Positions 1 through 10,482 are shown, counted from the first letter of the stretch. The stretch: DNA of 64,000 nt from Marinobacter salinus (GCF_001854125.1 NZ_CP017715.1:1798001-1862000), one strand, 5' to 3'. The notes: generated by a model from the letters alone, not told the origin. Numbers and translations: made by a program.

Positions 1-83
1 GAACATCAAAATGTTGAATGAGACAGGGGCAGTCACGACAGTTAAACTGACTACCAAACCAATATCAGTATACGGGGAAAAAC

Positions 84-641
84 ATGAAGTACTGCAGCAC
101 CTGCGGCCATCCGGTTGAACAACGTATCCCCGAAGGCGACAACCGTCACCGCTATGTTTGTGCCAGCTGCGACACGATACATTATCAGAACCCCCGCATC
201 GTTGCTGGCACGGTGCCGGTTTGGGAGGGCAAAATTCTCCTTTGCCGTCGAGCCATCGAACCCCGTTACGGCTACTGGACACTCCCGGCAGGGTTTATGG
301 AAAACGCCGAGACGACAGTTGAGGCTGCAATCAGGGAAACCGTGGAAGAAGCACTTGCCGACGTCAATATCGAAGGTCTCTATTCGATCATCGATGTACC
401 ACATATTAACCAGGTTCACATGTTTTACAGGGCAACCCTCAAAGACGGACAATTTGGGGCAGGAGAAGAGTCTCTTGAAACCCAATTGTTTGAACTCGAG
501 GACATTCCGTGGGACGAGCTGTCGTTCCCGACCGTGCGAAAGACACTTGAACTGTTCCTTGAAGACTTCAGAAAGGACGACTTCAGTGTGCATGTAAAGG
601 ATATCCGCCGCCCAATGCCTTTATCTTCTGAAAAATACTGA
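84..641 (+). CDS. NUDIX hydrolase with N-terminal zinc ribbon
   Basis: 185 aa. An N-terminal zinc ribbon is formed by two Cys pairs (CSTC near residues 4-7 and CASC near 26-29). It is followed by a NUDIX fold whose signature runs from the Gly of PAGFMENAE to the REXXEE part (RETVEEA, residues about 77-83). Zinc-ribbon NUDIX enzymes of this kind hydrolyse nucleoside diphosphate derivatives such as NADH or ADP-ribose; the exact substrate cannot be read here. The stop codon directly abuts the stop of the convergent gene on the other strand, with no spacer and no visible terminator. ATG at 84 is preceded by a GGGGAAAA stretch that can act as a ribosome site. Confidence 0.9.
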   Translation: MKYCSTCGHPVEQRIPEGDNRHRYVCASCDTIHYQNPRIVAGTVPVWEGKILLCRRAIEPRYGYWTLPAGFMENAETTVEAAIRETVEEALADVNIEGLYSIIDVPHINQVHMFYRATLKDGQFGAGEESLETQLFELEDIPWDELSFPTVRKTLELFLEDFRKDDFSVHVKDIRRPMPLSSEKY

Positions 642-953
642 TCAAAGCGCCTCCATGCGAAAAATCTCATAGGCAGGCTCCTCGTATGGATGAGCCTGCT
701 TAAGTGCACTAAGAGCTTCCCTGATCAGATTGTCCTCGCAAACCAGTTCAACCTTATATTCATAAACCACTTCTACCTCACCCTGCTTACCAAGGTACGG
801 ATCACTGCCTTCCCGGGGACGGAACTGACCCTGCCCAAGGCATTGCCATGCGCAACTGTCATAATCGCCAATGCGGCCAGCGCCGACATCAAACAGCGCC
901 TGCTTGGTTTGAACAAGGTGGCTCTCGGGGACGAAGAAACACAGCTTGTACAT
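642..953 (-). CDS. NIF3/YqfO C-terminal-like (CutA-like) domain protein
   Basis: 103 aa. A free-standing version of the small alpha/beta domain that is inserted in YqfO/NIF3 proteins, recognisable by the HPYEEPAYEIF segment close to the C-terminus and the start YKLCFFVPE. The fold is related to PII and CutA trimers, and this family has often been suggested to bind metals or small ligands; no function is proven. It is a monocistronic gene reading away from a 350-bp AT-rich intergenic region that holds two dyads, and it converges with the NUDIX gene without a gap. Confidence 0.85.
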   Translation of the reverse strand: MYKLCFFVPESHLVQTKQALFDVGAGRIGDYDSCAWQCLGQGQFRPREGSDPYLGKQGEVEVVYEYKVELVCEDNLIREALSALKQAHPYEEPAYEIFRMEAL

Positions 954-1009
954 AGAAAAAATCTCCCTCTTGATCGGATATTTTTTGTACAGATTAATGG
1001 CTTAGCTAC

Positions 1010-1032
1010 TTACCCACAGAATCTGTGGATAA
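1010..1032. promoter_or_regulatory. Dyad with two inverted DnaA-box-like 9-mers
   Basis: The core CCACAGAaTCTGTGG (1014-1028) is a perfect 7+1+7 palindrome, extending to 11-bp arms with one mismatch. The right arm read on the minus strand is TTATCCACA, the consensus DnaA box; the left arm is TTACCCACA, one base off. It could be a DnaA-bound site, an operator or simply a hairpin. It lies about 57 bp upstream of the NIF3-like gene start. Confidence 0.45.
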
Positions 1033-1179
1033 CTCTGGGGAAAGTTTTTGGGAACACGCCCGGAAACCCCGTAAATACTGCACTTCTCTTAAATTGGCGA
1101 CAAAATCACCCGTTAATTTATTTTCTTATATTTCAATACGTTAAAGAACTTGACCAAAACATGAACCAAATTTTCACGC

Positions 1180-1196
1180 TTTGTTCAGTGAACAAA
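1180..1196. promoter_or_regulatory. Perfect 8+1+8 palindrome, operator-like
   Basis: TTTGTTCAGTGAACAAA is a perfect palindrome around a single central base, the size expected for a dimeric helix-turn-helix regulator. It is about 230 bp upstream of the minus-strand NIF3-like gene and not clearly tied to a promoter. No regulator can be named. Confidence 0.4.
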
Positions 1197-1304
1197 CAAA
1201 GAGGCACCAGGAATGTGCATAAAAAACCTGAGTCAAGCGGTATTTTAGCAAATTAGGGGGTTTTATCCCTTGAAAAGCTCCCCCAAACGAGGCAAGCGGG
1301 CACA

Positions 1305-1359
1305 AAAAAACCGGCCTCGGGTTAGTGTTTTTAACAGACACTTCCGAGACCGGTTTTTT
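1305..1359 (-). terminator. Terminator downstream of purL
   Basis: Inverted repeat of 16 bp with one mismatch (1305-1320 against 1344-1359) that starts with an A run and ends with a T run, so it can work in both directions. A second short stem (AGTGT/ACACT) sits inside the loop. It begins 12 bp after the purL stop codon. Confidence 0.85.
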
Positions 1360-1371
1360 AGAGCACCGGAG

Positions 1372-4300
1372 TTAACCGAACCAACACCTCGCATTCCTGA
1401 ACATGCGAATCCAGGGACCATCCTCCTGCCAGCCGTCCGGGTGCCAGGAATGCTGAACCGACCGGAATACCCGCTCCGGATGTGGCATCATAATGGTCAC
1501 GCGCCCATCACGAGTGGTGACACCCGTAATACCCGCTTCTGAACCATTGGGATTAAACGGATAACGGGTAGTCGCCTGACCCCGGTTATCCACATACCGC
1601 AGCGCCACCATCTCATTCTCTGACAACCCTGCCGCCGACGCACTTCCGGTAAACTCCACTCGCCCTTCGCCATGAGCCACGGCAATAGGCATCTTTGAAC
1701 CGGCCATACCATCAAGATAAGCAGACGGGGAAGGCGCAACTTCAGCCATCACAAAGCGCGCTTCAAACTGTTCAGACTGGTTACGCACGAAACGCGGCCA
1801 GCCTTCACTTCCCGGAATCAGTTCGTGGAGATTCGAAAGCATCTGGCATCCGTTACAAACGCCAAGCGCCAGAGTGTCCTGACGATTGAAGAACGCAGCG
1901 AACTGATCCCGAACCCGGTCACTGAACAGAATGGATTTGGCCCAGCCTTCACCGGCCCCCAAAACGTCGCCGTAGGAAAAGCCGCCACAGGCAACCAGGC
2001 TGTTGAACTTCTCCAGAGTGACGCGTCCCGAAAGAAGATCACTCATGTGAACATCAACAGATTCAAAGCCGGCACGATCAAACGCAGCAGCCATCTCCAC
2101 CTGACCGTTCACGCCCTGCTCGCGAAGCACTGCGACTTTTGGCCGTGCCCCCATATTGATATAGGGGGCGGCGATATCTTCGTTGAGATCAAAAGTCAGC
2201 TCGGTATGAAGCCCCGGATCGTCAGACTCCAGCAGGTTATCGAACTCTTCCTGGGCGCAGTCGGCATTGTCCCTGAGCGACTGGATTCGATAGCTGGTCT
2301 CTGCCCATAAACGCTGAAGCGAACTACGGGATTCATCAACTACGGTTTCGCCCGCAAAGCTCAGGCGCAACTGGTCGTCTTCATTCAGTGTGCCAATCAC
2401 ACTGGTGTGGTCACCGAGACCTGCTCCGGATAATTGCTGCAGTACAAAGCTGGTGTCCTCGCGACGAACCTGGATGACTGCGCCAAGCTCTTCGTTGAAC
2501 AGCTCGCGGGCGAACTGCGAGGAATTTTCAGCTAAACCGTCCAGCTTGATATCGACTCCGGTGCGGCCGGCGAAGCACATCTCGGCCAGCGTTACGAAAA
2601 GACCACCGTCCGACCGATCATGATATGCCAGCAGTTTGCCATCCGAATTCAGTCCTTGAATAACAGCAAAGAACGCCTTGATATCCTCGGGGTCGTCCAG
2701 ATCCGGCGCAACTGCCCCAACCTGGCGATAGACCTGAGCCAAAGCGGAACCACCCAGGCGGTTCTGCCCGGCGGCAAGATCAACGAGAATCAGATCTGTT
2801 TCTCCAGCATCACTTACCAATTGCGGAGTGAGGGTGCGGGCAACATCAATAACCGGAGCAAAGCCGCTAATTACGAGCGAAAGCGGCGCAGTCACGCTCT
2901 TTTGCTCGCCGCTATCCTCCTCCCACATTGTTTTCATGGACATGGAGTCCTTGCCCACCGGAATGGTGATTCCCAATGCGGGGCACAACTCCATGCCGAC
3001 CGCGCGAACGGTTTCGTACAGGTTCTCATCTTCGCCCGGGTGCCCGGCTGCTGCCATCCAGTTTGCCGACAGGCGGATATCGGACAGTTTGCCGATGGAT
3101 GCGGCCGCCAGGTTGGTAATTACCTCCCCAACCGCCATACGCCCGGATGCAGGGGCATCGATCACAGCAACAGGCGTGCGCTCGCCCATGGCCATGGCCT
3201 CACCGCTTCGAACGTCAAAGGAACTGGCGGTGACCGCAACATCACTCACCGGCACCTGCCAGGGACCAACCATCTGATCACGAGCGACCAGACCGGTAAT
3301 GGTCCGGTCACCAATGGTGATGAGGAAGCTTTTGGAGCCCACCGACGGCAGGCGCAGCACGCGGCGAATCGCATCGTGCAGATCTATCTTCGTGGAATCG
3401 AAGATCGGCTTGGTAAAGGCTGCTCGGCTGACACTCCGGTGCATACGCGGCGGCTTGCCAAACAGCACTTCCATGGGCAGGTCTACCGGCTTGTCATCAA
3501 AGTAGGAATCGCCCAGCTCGAGGTGATGGGATTCGGTCGCCTCGCCGATAACCGCATAAGGACAACGCTCCCGACGGCACAGTGCATCAAACTGCTCCAG
3601 ATTCTCCGGAGCCACCGCCATGACATAACGCTCCTGGGATTCGTTGCACCAGATTTCCAGCGGTGACATCCCTGGTTCGTCACTGGGGATATCTCTCAGT
3701 TCGAATTTGCCGCCCCGACCACCGTCTTTCACCAGCTCCGGCATGGCGTTGGATAAGCCGCCCGCACCTACATCGTGGATGAAACAGATCGGGTTCCTGT
3801 CGCCCATCTGCCAGCAACGGTCAATCACTTCCTGGCACCGGCGCTCCATTTCAGGGTTATCCCGCTGAACCGATGCAAAATCGAGGTTTTCGTTACTGGA
3901 GCCGGAGTCCATGGAAGAGGCGGCACCACCCCCCAGCCCAATCAGCATGGAGGGCCCGCCAAGAACAATGAGCTTGGCACCTACAGGGATCTCGCCCTTT
4001 TCAACATGTTCTCCCCGAATGTTGCCAAGGCCACCGGCAATCATAATCGGCTTGTGGTAACCGCGAACCTCGTCGCCCGCAGCTCCGGGTACCTTTTCTT
4101 CAAAAGTACGAAAATAGCCCGCCAGGTTCGGACGACCAAATTCGTTGTTAAAGGAAGCACCCCCAACAGGCCCTTCAATCATGATATCGAGCGCGGACGC
4201 AATTCGGTCAGGCTTTCCATAGCCAATCTCCCAAGGCTGGGTATCACCCGGCAGATTCAGGTTAGAGACGGTAAAACCGCTCAGTCCTGCTTTCGGCTTC

Positions 4301-5277
4301 GATCCACGGCCCGTGGCACCCTCATCCCGAATCTCACCACCGGAGCCGGTAGCGGAACCTGCTGCTGGCGCAATGGCGGTAGGATGGTTATGGGTTTCAA
4401 CCTTCATGAGGATATGAATGTCTTCCTGGTTATAGCCGTAGACACCCGTTTCGGGGTCGGGGAAAAAACGCCCTCCCCGACTGCCCCGAATAACCGAGGC
4501 GTTATCCTTGTACGCAGAAAGTACGCCTTCGCTATTCATTTCGAAGGTGTTTCGAATCATAGCAAACAGCGATTTTTCCTGGCCCTGCCCGTCAATATCC
4601 CAGGACGCATTGAATATCTTGTGCCGACAGTGTTCAGAGTTGGCCTGGGCGAACATCATCAACTCAACGTCGGTCGGATCCCGCTCGAGGTCGGCAAAAG
4701 ACTTGACCAGATAATCGATTTCGTCCTCTGCAAGAGCCAACCCGAGCCGCGTATTGGCTTCAACCAGCGCCGAGCGCCCCCCGGCAAGCACCGGAACGCG
4801 ACCCAGAAGGCGAGGCTCCTCATGACTGAACAGCAGTTCAGCTCCACCCATTTCATGGAAGACCTTTTGCGTCATGCGGTCATGCAACAGGGCGGCGATC
4901 TTCTCCCGTTGTTCAAGGCCAAGCTTGCGACTGGCCCTTATATAGAAAGCAGTACCCCGCTCAATACGGAGAATCTGCCGCAAGCCACAGTTGCGGGCAA
5001 TGTCCGTTGCCTTACTGGACCAGGGAGACAGGGTTCCAGGACGCGGAACTACGAGGAACAGCACACCGTCCGGCTCCTCGACAGCCACACTGGGACCATA
5101 GGTCAGTAGCCGGTCCAGAATCGCATGCTCTGAGTCTGAAAGGGGTCCTTCCAGATCGGCAAAGTGCATGAACTCGGCATAGACATGCTCGACCTCAGGT
5201 ACAATGTCCTGAATCCGGGAATGTAATTTGCGGGAGCGGAAAGGTGAAAGCGCGGGAGCGCCGCGAAGTTCAAGCAT
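1372..5277 (-). CDS. purL: Phosphoribosylformylglycinamidine synthase (single-chain PurL)
   Basis: 1301 aa, the usual length of the large proteobacterial enzyme. It makes FGAM from FGAR, glutamine and ATP, the fourth step of purine synthesis in the cytosol. Order visible in the sequence: N-terminal PurS-like domain, linker, two AIRS-type ATP-binding halves ([11 protein letters not shown] near 290; [10 protein letters not shown] near 415), then a C-terminal class I glutamine amidotransferase with nucleophile Cys in LGVCNGCQM (about 1140) and the His in [11 protein letters not shown] at 5277 is the only sensible start. It is transcribed alone, divergently from mltF. Confidence 0.98.
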   Translation of the reverse strand: MLELRGAPALSPFRSRKLHSRIQDIVPEVEHVYAEFMHFADLEGPLSDSEHAILDRLLTYGPSVAVEEPDGVLFLVVPRPGTLSPWSSKATDIARNCGLRQILRIERGTAFYIRASRKLGLEQREKIAALLHDRMTQKVFHEMGGAELLFSHEEPRLLGRVPVLAGGRSALVEANTRLGLALAEDEIDYLVKSFADLERDPTDVELMMFAQANSEHCRHKIFNASWDIDGQGQEKSLFAMIRNTFEMNSEGVLSAYKDNASVIRGSRGGRFFPDPETGVYGYNQEDIHILMKVETHNHPTAIAPAAGSATGSGGEIRDEGATGRGSKPKAGLSGFTVSNLNLPGDTQPWEIGYGKPDRIASALDIMIEGPVGGASFNNEFGRPNLAGYFRTFEEKVPGAAGDEVRGYHKPIMIAGGLGNIRGEHVEKGEIPVGAKLIVLGGPSMLIGLGGGAASSMDSGSSNENLDFASVQRDNPEMERRCQEVIDRCWQMGDRNPICFIHDVGAGGLSNAMPELVKDGGRGGKFELRDIPSDEPGMSPLEIWCNESQERYVMAVAPENLEQFDALCRRERCPYAVIGEATESHHLELGDSYFDDKPVDLPMEVLFGKPPRMHRSVSRAAFTKPIFDSTKIDLHDAIRRVLRLPSVGSKSFLITIGDRTITGLVARDQMVGPWQVPVSDVAVTASSFDVRSGEAMAMGERTPVAVIDAPASGRMAVGEVITNLAAASIGKLSDIRLSANWMAAAGHPGEDENLYETVRAVGMELCPALGITIPVGKDSMSMKTMWEEDSGEQKSVTAPLSLVISGFAPVIDVARTLTPQLVSDAGETDLILVDLAAGQNRLGGSALAQVYRQVGAVAPDLDDPEDIKAFFAVIQGLNSDGKLLAYHDRSDGGLFVTLAEMCFAGRTGVDIKLDGLAENSSQFARELFNEELGAVIQVRREDTSFVLQQLSGAGLGDHTSVIGTLNEDDQLRLSFAGETVVDESRSSLQRLWAETSYRIQSLRDNADCAQEEFDNLLESDDPGLHTELTFDLNEDIAAPYINMGARPKVAVLREQGVNGQVEMAAAFDRAGFESVDVHMSDLLSGRVTLEKFNSLVACGGFSYGDVLGAGEGWAKSILFSDRVRDQFAAFFNRQDTLALGVCNGCQMLSNLHELIPGSEGWPRFVRNQSEQFEARFVMAEVAPSPSAYLDGMAGSKMPIAVAHGEGRVEFTGSASAAGLSENEMVALRYVDNRGQATTRYPFNPNGSEAGITGVTTRDGRVTIMMPHPERVFRSVQHSWHPDGWQEDGPWIRMFRNARCWFG

Positions 5278-5517
5278 GATATCAACCTGTATCGCGCGAA
5301 ACGGGGAAGTCTGGGTGCAATCTGAAAGGCCGGTATGATACGCGAAAGCTTACTCGGGATATAGTGCGGGAGACGTTAAACCCCCACCTTATAATTGACA
5401 TTGTTTTGCATATTAATTAACCAGCTTTATTGACCAGCGTTCCTCCAATGGGGATCATGGGATGTGGCAATGGAAGCCACACCCAGCACGACACCGGATA
5501 CGTCTCCTCCGCAATTC

Positions 5518-7074
5518 ATGACGTATTTCGAAGATCCAGCTGTAACGGAGATCAGGGATTTGTCCAGACTGTTCACTGCGTTTGGCGCAAAGCGGGTGCG
5601 GATGGTGCTCCTTGTAGGCGCCGTTCTGACAATCGCCGGCTGTTCGCGACCAAGCACCCTCCAGGAAATTCTTGATGAGGGTGTGCTGCACGTAATCACC
5701 CGCGAGGCGCCCTCGATCTATTACGAGGGTCGCGACGGGACCACTGGCTATGACTACGAACTGGCCAAGCTGTTTGCAGACGAGCTCGGGGTGGAGTTGA
5801 GAGTGCGCGTGGCCGAGGACAACACCGAAGTGCTCTCCGTACTCTCCAGGAACTTTGCCCACATTGGTCTGGCGGGACTCTCACAGCAGCCAGGATTCAA
5901 AGATCAGTACAAGGTACTTCCAACCGGCATATCCGCCCAGTCGGTGGTGGTTTACAACCGTGATGCCGATCGCCCGGATTCCCTGGCTGACCTTGCCGAC
6001 AAGACGCTCCATCTGGTCGCAGACAGCAACCACGAGCATGTGCTGCAACAGGATCCCAAAGGAGACCGCGCAACAGGCTGGCAGGTGCACCCGGGGCTGG
6101 ACGCAGCTGGCATACTGGCGCGTGTCGAGAGCGGAGAATTCTCCTATGCGGTGGTGTCTTCAAACGAACTTGAGCTGAACCACGTGTTTTTTCCCGAGGT
6201 GAAAGAGGCCTTTTTTCTTGGTGACCCGGAGGAGCTCGCCTGGCTTTTTCCCTCCGCTCAGGATGACTCTCTGGTCAACGCCGCCAGCCAGTTTCTTGGG
6301 AAGCTGCAGGCCGATGGCACTCTCGCCCAACTCGCCGAACGCTTCTATGGGCACCTTGACCAGCTCAATTACGTGGGCGCAAGAACCTTCATGCATCACG
6401 TGGAGAATCGCCTGCCCAAATACGAGAGCCTGTTTCAGAACTACGCCACCAATTTCGGTATGGACTGGCGGTTGCTTGCGGCCATCGGTTATCAGGAATC
6501 CCACTGGCGCCCGAACGCGGTTTCCCCTACAGGGGTACGTGGTCTGATGATGCTCACGCGCAACACCGCAAGCTATATCGGCATCAATAACAGGATGGAT
6601 GCCGAGGAAAGCATTCAGGGTGGCGCCAAGTATTTCCGGATAGTTCACGAAAAGATTCCCGAACGCATTCCAGAACCTGACCGCACCTGGTTTGCTCTTG
6701 CCTCATACAATGTCGGCTTTGGCCATCTTGAGGATGCTCGCAGGCTGACGGAAGGCGCTGGCAAAAACCCGGATCGCTGGATGGACGTAAAAGAGTTTTT
6801 GCCGCTGCTGGCACAGAAAGAGTGGTACACCAAGACGCGCTTCGGTTACGCCAGAGGACATGAGCCGGTACTTTACGTGCAGAACATTCGCCGCTACTAC
6901 GATGTCCTCGCTCGCATGACAGAGCGGGCCCCGCCCCAACCCGACCAAAGCACCGGAGTGGTAAGCCTGGAGTCCGACGCACAGGACAGCAACGGGCCTC
7001 CGGAAGCGGAAGCCCACCCGAACCTGCGCGCAGGCTTGCCTTCTGAGCTGGGCATGATACCCCCAACCCTCTAG
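5518..7074 (+). CDS. mltF: Membrane-bound lytic murein transglycosylase F
   Basis: About 518 aa from this start. A lipobox (VLTIAGC) is followed by an SBP_bac_3-type periplasmic domain and then an SLT goose-lysozyme-like domain with catalytic Glu in AIGYQES and the GVRGLMMLT motif. It cleaves the MurNAc-GlcNAc bond of peptidoglycan, forming 1,6-anhydro ends, and is anchored to the outer membrane. The start is uncertain: the frame is open from GTG 5464, with further candidates at 5470, 5518, GTG 5596 and 5602. None has a strong ribosome site. The late GTG/ATG pair would give the short signal peptide that is normal for a lipoprotein. Confidence 0.93.
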   Translation: MTYFEDPAVTEIRDLSRLFTAFGAKRVRMVLLVGAVLTIAGCSRPSTLQEILDEGVLHVITREAPSIYYEGRDGTTGYDYELAKLFADELGVELRVRVAEDNTEVLSVLSRNFAHIGLAGLSQQPGFKDQYKVLPTGISAQSVVVYNRDADRPDSLADLADKTLHLVADSNHEHVLQQDPKGDRATGWQVHPGLDAAGILARVESGEFSYAVVSSNELELNHVFFPEVKEAFFLGDPEELAWLFPSAQDDSLVNAASQFLGKLQADGTLAQLAERFYGHLDQLNYVGARTFMHHVENRLPKYESLFQNYATNFGMDWRLLAAIGYQESHWRPNAVSPTGVRGLMMLTRNTASYIGINNRMDAEESIQGGAKYFRIVHEKIPERIPEPDRTWFALASYNVGFGHLEDARRLTEGAGKNPDRWMDVKEFLPLLAQKEWYTKTRFGYARGHEPVLYVQNIRRYYDVLARMTERAPPQPDQSTGVVSLESDAQDSNGPPEAEAHPNLRAGLPSELGMIPPTL

Positions 7075-7093
7075 CGAGTAATTCTCAATGGCA

Positions 7094-7570
7094 TCAATCT
7101 TCGATTGAGCGGGCCTCCAACGCCCTCTCAACCTGCCCCGAGGAAAAACCACGTCGATTCAGAAAGCGGGCCTGCCGTACCTTTTCGTCCCAATCCTCAC
7201 TGAGATCCAACAGCCCGTAACGCTTCTCCCTTAATTCAACCGCTCGACGGCACCAATCCTCCTCGGACATTTTATCCAGGCAGTCCGGGGCGTGGTGAAC
7301 CCCCCTTTGCTGGAGCTCCCCCAATATGCGCATGGGGCCGTAACCGAGATCCATTCGCTGGCGAGCGTAGACATCGGCGAAACGCTCATCGTCCAGCCAG
7401 CCCTGCTTTTGATAGTCGTCCAGCACCGCTTCGATCACGTCATTATCGATCTTTCGCTGGCGCAGTTTCAGTGACAACTCCAGGCGGCTGTGCTCTCGCC
7501 TGGCCAGCAGTCTCAGCGCAACCGAGCGTGCTTTGTATTCATGATCATCCTGATTTTCCTGTTTTGCCAT
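7094..7570 (-). CDS. recX: Regulatory protein RecX
   Basis: 158 aa, all helical, with the three-helix RecX repeats (ALRLLARREHSRLEL at the N-terminus; GWLDDERFADVYARQR in the middle; RFLNRRGFSSGQVERAL at the C-terminus). RecX caps RecA filaments and limits recombinase activity. In many gammaproteobacteria recX directly follows recA; here the upstream neighbour is a divergent DUF349 gene, so recX has its own promoter and is uncoupled from recA. Confidence 0.95.
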   Translation of the reverse strand: MAKQENQDDHEYKARSVALRLLARREHSRLELSLKLRQRKIDNDVIEAVLDDYQKQGWLDDERFADVYARQRMDLGYGPMRILGELQQRGVHHAPDCLDKMSEEDWCRRAVELREKRYGLLDLSEDWDEKVRQARFLNRRGFSSGQVERALEARSIED

Positions 7571-7735
7571 ACACCCCTTCCCGCATGCGCGTACAAAACG
7601 CTAGACTAGCCCCCGAATTATTCCTGCTGGCATGTCCGGCAACAGTACCCGGCACCCTGCAAAGGAGGCCGATGGTCGGTGGCGGCTTACTTTGCCCGAC
7701 ACCGCGGACTGGTTTCAATCCCAAAGGATACCTTC

Positions 7736-10207
7736 ATGGCCGCTTTCATCCAGAAACTGTTTAAATCCCGTAAATCCTCCGAAACAACCGGAAAAAACCA
7801 CAAGAAAGAAGCACAACCAACGGATGTTAAACCGGAAGATACGCGCGACAATCTGAGAGAGGAGCAGCTCCAGGCCCTGCTGGGCTCGCCGAACCAGTCT
7901 ACTCTGGCAGAACTTGCCATTAACGGCGCGACCGCCTCCATTCGGCTCGATGCGGCTGGCCGGTTGACGGAAATCGATAGCTTGCAGCAAGTACAAAAAC
8001 AAGCCAAGGGTCGGGATAAAGGGGTCTACCAGAGCGTCAAACAATCCCTCCAGAAAATGCGGGATGAACAGGCGAGACAAGAAAGCCTGTCACAAACCAT
8101 CGAAACCCTGATCAGTCACGCCAGTGACCAGGCACGCAGTGAGGATACCAAGCTCTACGAGCCGCGGCTGGAATCACTCATTCGCCAATGGAGTGATGTC
8201 GAGCCGCATGCAACTTCGGACCAGGCCCAGGCGTTCCTTGAGGCGATTCATCGTTGCAAGGAACGCCTGGATGGTATCCACTCGGCGCTGGCAGATGAAA
8301 AACGGCAACTGGATCAGAAACAGCAGAGAGATGAAACTCTGGCACTGCTCCACAGCACACTGGCCGACCTGAAAAGCCAGGTGCCGGAAGCTCTTCCCTC
8401 CCTCGCCTCACTGGATGCGCTACAAAAAACCCAGGAGAACCGCTGGCTCGAAGCCACCCGTGAAACTACTGTAAGCAAGCAGGAGCAGAAAGCTTACGAA
8501 ACTGCCATGCTTTCACTGCGTAACTACGTGAACGCCATCCGCCATATCAATCAGGAAAAGGACACCATTTCCGAACTCGCGGGGGCGCTAGAGTCCGACG
8601 AGGACGTATCAGATGAACGACGGGAACAGGCCAAAACCCTGATCAAAACCATTACTTGGCCGGAAGGCTACCCCATGCCAGCCGTTCTGGAGCCTGTCCG
8701 AAAACTGGCAGGTAAGCGCAAGGTTCCAGCGCCCGCCAAAGCAGAAGATCAGGAAAAACAAAAAGCTCTGGCCTCAGAGCTGGAAAATTTTGTCGTCCAA
8801 CTCGAAGCTGCACTCGAAGCGAAACAACTGAAAGAATCCAGGCACCTGTTAAAAACGGCCCAGCAAAAGTTTAAATCACTGGATCATCGCCATGGCAAGC
8901 CCTTCCAGGCCCGTCTGCAACTGCTTGCAGGGCAGCTGCATGAACTCAACGACTGGCAAGGCTTCGCGACTGAGCCCAAGCAAATAGCCCTCTGTGAGCA
9001 GATGGAGTATCTGGCCCAGCAACCAATGGAGCCGGAAGCGAAGGCTGAGCGGATAAAGGAACTCCAGAACGAGTGGCGTAACCTTGGCGGCTCGTCAGAT
9101 CGCGCTCTGTGGGCCCGATTCAAGAAAGCATCAGACCAGGCCTATGAACCTTGCAAAGCCTATTTTTCGGCCAAGTCCGGCCTTAAACACGCCAACCTAG
9201 AGAAGCGTCAGGCCATCTGCGCTGACCTGGAAACCTTCCTGAACAACGCAGACTGGTCCGCTATTGACTGGAAGGCTGCAGAAAAGATTCACCTGACCGC
9301 GCGGCAAGAATGGAAAGCCGCCTGGCCAGTGGAGTTTCGGGACAACCGGCAGGTGCAAAAACAATTTGATGACCTGTTAAAAAAGCTGGAAGCACCTTTG
9401 GATGAGGAACGGCGTAAGAACGAGGCACTCAAACAGGAAATAGTCGACAAGGCCAATGCCCTGATCAGTCATGAGCCGCTTCAGGACGCGATGAACCAAG
9501 CCAAGGACCTGCAGACCGACTGGAAAGCCATCGGCATCACCCGTCACCGGGAAGATCGCAAGCTCTGGCAGGCATTCCGCAAAGCCTGCGATGAGATTTT
9601 TGCCCGCAGGGATGCCCAGCGCAATGAAAAACAGGAAGCTGCAAAGGCAGCTGACGAAGCGGCGGAATCTGCTTTGAGCGAGACCCGGAGCCTCGATAGC
9701 AGCAGCGACGAAGATGCCCTGTCCGCAGCATTCTCCAGGCTTCGAGAGCTGGAAGGGACCGCACTCTCTACCTCCGCCAAAGAACGTGTGCAAGGTGAAA
9801 AACAACGCCTTCACAAGGAAATGGCAAATCGCCGCATGAAAGCCAATATCGGAACATGGCAATCTCTGGTGAAAGCAAGAGCCGACGGCGTGGAGTCAAA
9901 TGCCGAACTGCCCGAACACTGGCCTGGGCTGGCCGCTGACCAGAATCAACTGGAGCCGTCTGAGCTGGTTATTCGAGCAGAGATTCTCGGAGGCGTTGCC
10001 TCGCCTCAATCGGATCAGCAGCAGCGTATGGAAATCCAGGTCCAGCGGCTGGCAGAAGGCATGGGTTCTTCAGAAAAAGCCAACGATCAGGTCCGGGAAC
10101 TGGAAAAGCTGGTTGCCGGCTGGTGCCTTCAGCCATGGACCGAAGCGCCCGACCAGGCACTTGCTGAACGCTTGAACAACGTTCTCTCTACGCTGGTGGC
10201 CAGCTAG
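7736..10207 (+). CDS. DUF349 repeat protein, largely helical
   Basis: 823 aa, predicted almost wholly helical and rich in Lys, Glu, Gln and Ala. Several DUF349-type helical repeats are visible, with recurring W(R/K)xxG and LWxxF(K/R)xAxD signatures (NEWRNLGGSSDRALWARFKKASD around 460; DWKAIGITRHREDRKLWQAFRKACD around 605). No catalytic motif, signal peptide or membrane segment is present, so it is probably a cytosolic scaffold or nucleic-acid-associated protein; the function is unknown. ATG 7736 is chosen because AAAGGA lies 8 nt upstream; the frame stays open to a GTG at 7679. Confidence 0.88.
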   Translation: MAAFIQKLFKSRKSSETTGKNHKKEAQPTDVKPEDTRDNLREEQLQALLGSPNQSTLAELAINGATASIRLDAAGRLTEIDSLQQVQKQAKGRDKGVYQSVKQSLQKMRDEQARQESLSQTIETLISHASDQARSEDTKLYEPRLESLIRQWSDVEPHATSDQAQAFLEAIHRCKERLDGIHSALADEKRQLDQKQQRDETLALLHSTLADLKSQVPEALPSLASLDALQKTQENRWLEATRETTVSKQEQKAYETAMLSLRNYVNAIRHINQEKDTISELAGALESDEDVSDERREQAKTLIKTITWPEGYPMPAVLEPVRKLAGKRKVPAPAKAEDQEKQKALASELENFVVQLEAALEAKQLKESRHLLKTAQQKFKSLDHRHGKPFQARLQLLAGQLHELNDWQGFATEPKQIALCEQMEYLAQQPMEPEAKAERIKELQNEWRNLGGSSDRALWARFKKASDQAYEPCKAYFSAKSGLKHANLEKRQAICADLETFLNNADWSAIDWKAAEKIHLTARQEWKAAWPVEFRDNRQVQKQFDDLLKKLEAPLDEERRKNEALKQEIVDKANALISHEPLQDAMNQAKDLQTDWKAIGITRHREDRKLWQAFRKACDEIFARRDAQRNEKQEAAKAADEAAESALSETRSLDSSSDEDALSAAFSRLRELEGTALSTSAKERVQGEKQRLHKEMANRRMKANIGTWQSLVKARADGVESNAELPEHWPGLAADQNQLEPSELVIRAEILGGVASPQSDQQQRMEIQVQRLAEGMGSSEKANDQVRELEKLVAGWCLQPWTEAPDQALAERLNNVLSTLVAS

Positions 10208-10218
10208 CTTCTGCGAGA

Positions 10219-10482
10219 TTATTCTCGCCGATGTTCCTTTACAAAATCCCTGGCGGCTTTTACTGCGGCCAGGGATTTCTCTTTCATGCCCTTCAATTCC
10301 TCATCTGCCAGATAAAACATCATGTCGATGGAATGCCGATAATACCGACTGGGCAACCGGTTTAGTGCCACACACATCACATCAGTCAGGTAATCGGTGG
10401 TATCTGTGTCTTCCCGCGTGGCATCAATGGCATCCTGAACCAGCCTTTCGTAAAAGTTGTCGATAGCATCTCTGAGGGACAT
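10219..10482 (-). CDS. ComFB-like protein
   Basis: 87 aa, resembling the late-competence ComFB family (NFYERLVQDAI at the N-terminus, VMCVALNRLPSRYYRHSID in the middle). In cyanobacteria some members bind cyclic dinucleotides; the role in this bacterium is unknown and there are no competence genes nearby. The start ATG at 10482 is picked because GGGAGG is 8 nt upstream; the upstream extension of the open frame looks non-coding. It converges with the DUF349 gene. Confidence 0.85.
   Translation of the reverse strand: MSLRDAIDNFYERLVQDAIDATREDTDTTDYLTDVMCVALNRLPSRYYRHSIDMMFYLADEELKGMKEKSLAAVKAARDFVKEHRRE

Larger units (their letters stand above)
954..1371. other. Long AT-rich intergenic region
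   Basis: No convincing gene. The open frames here either overlap the flanking genes antisense or lack a ribosome site and protein-like composition. It contains a dyad with two DnaA-box-like arms (1010-1032), a second dyad (1180-1196), a stretch much richer in A+T than its surroundings (about 1090-1170), and the purL terminator at 1305-1359. It must hold the promoter of the NIF3-like gene (minus strand); a small RNA is possible but nothing in the sequence proves one. Confidence 0.6.

Noticed and set aside
1010..1032. Replication origin based on DnaA-box-like sequences
   Set aside because: Only two boxes, no dnaA/dnaN or parAB nearby and no 13-mer AT repeats; kept as a dyad only.
690..1542. 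Two plus-strand open frames (690-1256, 1270-1542) across the intergenic region
   Set aside because: They overlap the NIF3-like gene and purL antisense, cover the terminator hairpin and have no protein-like conservation that I can see.
3775..5109. 444-residue open frame on the plus strand
   Set aside because: It lies antisense inside purL, lacks a ribosome site and has no recognisable domain; a shadow of a GC-rich coding region.
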